Of a stretch of DNA of 64,000 nt, positions 61,601-64,000 are shown piece after piece. The notes beneath the pieces were generated by a model that worked only from the letters and a program-made list of their open reading frames with translations, was not told the DNA's origin and ran no database searches. A program made the translations under genes and the position numbers. The first letter of the stretch is position 1, and each line of letters opens with the position of its first letter. Source of the DNA: Schizosaccharomyces osmophilus (Eukaryota > Ascomycota > Schizosaccharomycetes > Schizosaccharomycetales > Schizosaccharomycetaceae); NCBI RefSeq assembly GCF_027921745.1, contig NC_079239.1:709501-773500 (forward strand), read 5' to 3'.

Positions 61601-62948
61601 AAACATATTATGCTGTCTAATGGCTTTGTTAATGGGCCTTGGGAACGTTACCATTATTATGCCTATATTTATTGCTCCAGCCGTTTTGGTTTGCATCGTC
61701 GTGTATGGATTTGCTTATGTGTATTCAAAGGCGCAAAAACAGCTTACTGCTTGCTCTTCTTCTCAAATATCGCCTGTTTTTAGCTTGTTGGGTGAAACGT
61801 TGTCCGGGTTAACGATTATTCGTGCATTCCGAAAGGAAGAGGCATTTGAAATAGAAAACATGGCTGTGCTTGACCATATGCTTCAATCGCAGTTTGTTTC
61901 GTATGCCATTAATCGCTGGCTGGCGATCCGTACCGATGGGATTAGTGGGTTGGTTGGTTTTCTTACAGCATTGATTGCTATATGGAAACAAAATATTCCT
62001 ACAGAATTGGTTGGATTCTCTCTAAACAGTGCAGTAGGACTGAATCTATGCGTATTAGTCTTTGTGCGAGCTAGCAATGAATTGATTACGCATCTAAATA
62101 GCTATCATAGACTGAACGAATATAGCAACCTTCCGCTGGAAGAGCATCAGATGGCATCCGGCTGTCAATTGCGAGATGAGGGATGGCCGAGATCGGGGTC
62201 ATTAGATGTACAGCAGTTGACAGTTCATTATGGGATGAGTGCGACGCCTGTGCTTGAAGACATAAGTTTGAAAGTAGCGCCAAAGGAAAAGCTTGCGATT
62301 GTGGGAAGGACGGGGAGTGGAAAAAGCACATTGGGTTTAAGCTTACTTCGATTTACAAACCAAACAAGTGGGAGTGTTCAAATTGACGGCGTGGATATCA
62401 ACACGCTACAGTTGGAAACGCTTCGGCAGCGAGTGAGTCTTATTCCGCAAGATCCGGTTTTGATTTCAGGCACAGTCAGAAGTAATTTGGACCCATTTGA
62501 GCAAGTGAGTGATGAAGAGTTGAACGATGTATTACAAGTGACCTCTTGCGACACATTGGTGACGACGGGATCAGGGACGGCGGGATCGTCCTTTGCAATT
62601 CAATTAGATACACCAGTGGAAACGGGCGGGACGAATTTTTCGCAAGGACAAAGACAGATTTTAGCGCTTGCAAGAGCGCTTGTTCGAAAGTCGCGGATTA
62701 TAATTTTGGACGAAAGTACGGCATCTGTGGACGATACTACGGACCGTCGAATCCAAGAGATGTTACGGAGGGTATTTCGAGAAGCAACTGTCTTGTGCAT
62801 TGCACATCGAATCAAGACGGTATTAGATTATGACAAAATCTTGGTATTAGATGCAGGAAAAGTCATTGAGTATGGATCGCCCAAGTCTCTTTATTGGAAG
62901 CGAGGATCGTTTTGGGCAATGTGTCAACAAAGTCAAATTTCGTTGTAG
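58656..62948 (+). CDS. ybt1: ABCC-type transporter Ybt1
   Basis: 1430 residues from ATG at 58656. N-terminal TMD0 (five hydrophobic segments, 1 to about 190), TMD1, NBD1 (Walker A GATGSGKTT at about 614, signature LSGGQKQR, Walker B VYIFDDIFSALD), a linker rich in Glu/Ser (EDNVVSAEEEATTG), TMD2, and NBD2 (Walker A GRTGSGKST at about 1216, signature FSQGQRQI, Walker B IIILDESTASVD). NBD1 has Asp where NBD2 has the catalytic Glu, normal for the ABCC family. By homology with Ybt1/Bat1 it pumps conjugated organic anions into the vacuole. No intron. Confidence 0.94.
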   Translation: MFFNFSIVNNKFQHFITHLLQQWELHFFLCLFTFTNLFLIRRIFQPKSLSKIRRYFAKYRFVEFSQILLSSVACILSLWIQPTTFWYPLQILLHLELVCFYVITSRDHLQAPLFCNLSILYSFGLFTSSVLSVVCSSRFATEQFQLSQLMSTFDNRIQVSYIAILFFLNLFPLFTPRVWYPVQPNVLSDIPSTEQTCSLFSLFFTYGWLNDIIFKAWKSPVSLADMPALPNTDQTLIWFSAFQKQGKKGLITMILYSLQSNVLFLAVLSVIVSLTTFISPYAIKNLLQYLQTPQRDTSRCPIHLLLMLLFGPYVASVIKEYSVHISRRFMLRTKAGISQLIYEKVVHSKISQITMDGSQANIDHIYNLLASDVDNIANMREFISFFVRGPIDVGIAMFFLHRLLGWSAYVGVLLAISSALLPLLISSKLAELTSISNRSSDDRIRFTTEILRSIRVTKFFGWEKPMLQKVREKRNIEIANIWRLNILDITFKSCMKIAPFLSMFITFATFTKVMDRELSPSIAFTSISLFSVLRNQFITLSGILRQMIQFRVSINRVSLFLAKGSEPNETPVSHEEISFTNASLSWCPFPSSAQFQLRELNFTIPRDQFTLVLGATGSGKTTLAAAILGELHLTSGKMNVPLREECVGYVPQTSWLRNDTIRANILFGEIFDEYRYRKVIEASCLEADLERLHAGDLTFVQSNGSSLSGGQKQRISLARALYLNSNVYIFDDIFSALDIATSKKVYKNCFESGLLKGKTVILFTHNINLSISMADNVILLENATAKFVPSKEIKGQSSFLSAQHNGASHEPAQTNLSTDPHENMYEDNVVSAEEEATTGVCSAVKPSLASLASHYMSYFGSSFFLTICGSFVLLTQLMIASINFWVAVWSGQSHKGLKLPFSFSFLQGYAFLLVIYFSVDLMRGGLFSAGGRRASRSLHERVSERVFGSPLHWFEKTAIGRVINRFSKDIASVDNMLWVSIENILCCLMALLMGLGNVTIIMPIFIAPAVLVCIVVYGFAYVYSKAQKQLTACSSSQISPVFSLLGETLSGLTIIRAFRKEEAFEIENMAVLDHMLQSQFVSYAINRWLAIRTDGISGLVGFLTALIAIWKQNIPTELVGFSLNSAVGLNLCVLVFVRASNELITHLNSYHRLNEYSNLPLEEHQMASGCQLRDEGWPRSGSLDVQQLTVHYGMSATPVLEDISLKVAPKEKLAIVGRTGSGKSTLGLSLLRFTNQTSGSVQIDGVDINTLQLETLRQRVSLIPQDPVLISGTVRSNLDPFEQVSDEELNDVLQVTSCDTLVTTGSGTAGSSFAIQLDTPVETGGTNFSQGQRQILALARALVRKSRIIILDESTASVDDTTDRRIQEMLRRVFREATVLCIAHRIKTVLDYDKILVLDAGKVIEYGSPKSLYWKRGSFWAMCQQSQISL

Positions 62949-64000
62949 CATCCTGGCATGTTTGAGAGACGAAAACTGCCGGCAGTTGTGTAGATACAGA
63001 TACGGAAAATAAAGAAAAAAAAAAAAAAAAGGAAATGTATGAAACGGTTGCGTTAAGAAAAGTTTGATTCTTCTCAAAAAGGATCCACGTAATTTTTTTT
63101 TTTATTATTATTTTTTTTTGGTTTCTTTAACAAGATTTGTTTGCAAAAAAAATATATTTACCTTTTTTTTTGTCTCGCAAGTCATTGTTTATTTACCAGT
63201 GCGTTTCAAGAACCTACGTTAATTTGGAGAACGAACTTTACCACATCTCAATGTTCATACAGTTTGGTGGGTGGGAATTTTTTTTTTTTTTTTGGGGGGG
63301 GGCTTGCTAGTGGAGACAATGTTGAATGAAAGGATATCATCCTACGAATGGGCCAATTGTCGTGAAAAAAGAACGTTCACACGGCCATAGTAACACCAAT
63401 GTTCCCTCTCAATCTCAATCTCATTTACATTATTATGTTTTTTTTTTTTTTTTTTTTTTTCTAGGGCGCCTCTTTTGTCTCGCATTCGTCTATCTTTAAC
63501 GGAAAAAAGCTTCGCAGTTTCAAACCATCCCGTCGCACTTTATTGATGCAGAATAAAAGTATCAGTAAGCACCGATCAAGAGCAAAAGCTGGACAAAAGA
63601 GCCTACATCGTATCTGACAAACCTTCCATAAGACAAGACCTGTTTTTGTTGGCTTTTGCACTAGTAAACGTAATCATGTCAATAAAGCCGTGATTCAAGT
63701 TTGAAGACAGCCATGTTTGGGAGATGGAATCCACAAAGAAAGAAAGAAACAAAAAAAAAATGACCCAACAAAAAAAAAAGGAAAAGGAGCTTTTTTATGA
63801 AACCATCTTTTGTAGCGAACCCTTTTTTTATTGATGATTTTTTTACGGATAGTTATTGTTTCCGAACCATCCGATAGCGTTAAGAAGAACAAATCGCTTT
63901 CCGCCAACCTTAAGCACAATGCGGATGAGGAATCAAACGAAACTTTGAACTGCGACTTTGCTCGCCCGAACCTTTTTCCTTGGGTTTTCTTGGTCGCTAC
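62949..64000. other. 1.05-kb right-hand spacer
   Basis: The ybt1 3' UTR followed by homopolymer-rich DNA: A17 near 63013, T-runs near 63090-63119, T16 then G9 at 63278-63302, and T23 at 63438-63460. Short frames at 63461-63661 and 63695-63919 are unrecognised. The next gene probably begins beyond the edge. Confidence 0.5.

Noticed and set aside
63278-63302. T16G9 run near the right edge as a telomere-like or end signal
   Set aside because: No repeated telomere unit; simple homopolymers in a spacer, with lengths that may be sequencing-sensitive.

Overview
This window is nuclear DNA from a fission yeast (genus Schizosaccharomyces). The evidence is many short introns with GTANGT donors, CTAAC-type branch sites and close 3' splice sites; a 5S rRNA gene standing alone among protein genes; TATA boxes in front of Pol III genes; and a run of proteins recognisable as S. 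pombe orthologues (Cpc2, Meu26, Tif212, Phx1, Trp2, Dcp2, Upf2, Cut8, Wos2, Ybt1 and others). The proteins and spacers look diverged from S. pombe, so a sister species such as the S. octosporus/osmophilus/cryophilus group is my inference, not something I could test.

Layout. (1) 1-7400: the 3' end of cpc2, then about 7 kb of gene-poor DNA with tRNA-Gly(GCC), 5S rRNA, tRNA-Lys(TTT), one small secreted-protein gene, an imperfect tandem repeat carrying Mei4/FLEX-type sites (GTAAACAAA), and decayed coding-like islands. (2) 7400-18930: meu26, tif212, mug8/Msb1-like, a HAM1-like protein and phx1. (3) 20400-34290: trp2, pth2, usp101, dcp2, irc6, rfp1, yos1, upf2; remembered S. pombe systematic names give exactly this series (SPAC19A8.15 down to .08), inverted. 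(4) 34760-49550: alg8, pnu1, tim13, stm1, a zinc-finger/UBX protein, scs22, cut8, pex19, an orphan, tRNA-Ile(TAT) and mfs1; this matches SPAC17C9.07 up to .16c in order and strand. (5) 51160-62950: a four-RRM protein behind a FLEX cluster, a CIA30 protein, vps24, wos2 and ybt1, followed by 1 kb of AT-rich spacer.

Splicing mattered. yos1 (four tiny exons) and tim13 (three exons) are assembled here from short exons, and the ends of meu26, stm1, alg8, pex19, scs22 and the UBX gene come from splice-aware reading. irc6 stays in frame only if its second intron uses a GC donor. meu26 has competing 3' splice sites that decide whether the family C-terminus is made, and one intron of the UBX gene is open and in frame.

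Functionally this is mostly housekeeping DNA: translation initiation, mRNA decapping and nonsense-mediated decay, U1 splicing, tryptophan synthesis, N-glycosylation, ER-Golgi transport, mitochondrial and peroxisomal import, proteasome tethering and ESCRT-III. I found no transposon, retroelement, CRISPR array or gene cluster of foreign origin. The least explained DNA is the 0.64-7.4 kb island, a multi-hairpin RNA-like element near 54.25 kb, and the FLEX-rich promoter at 50.6-50.9 kb.
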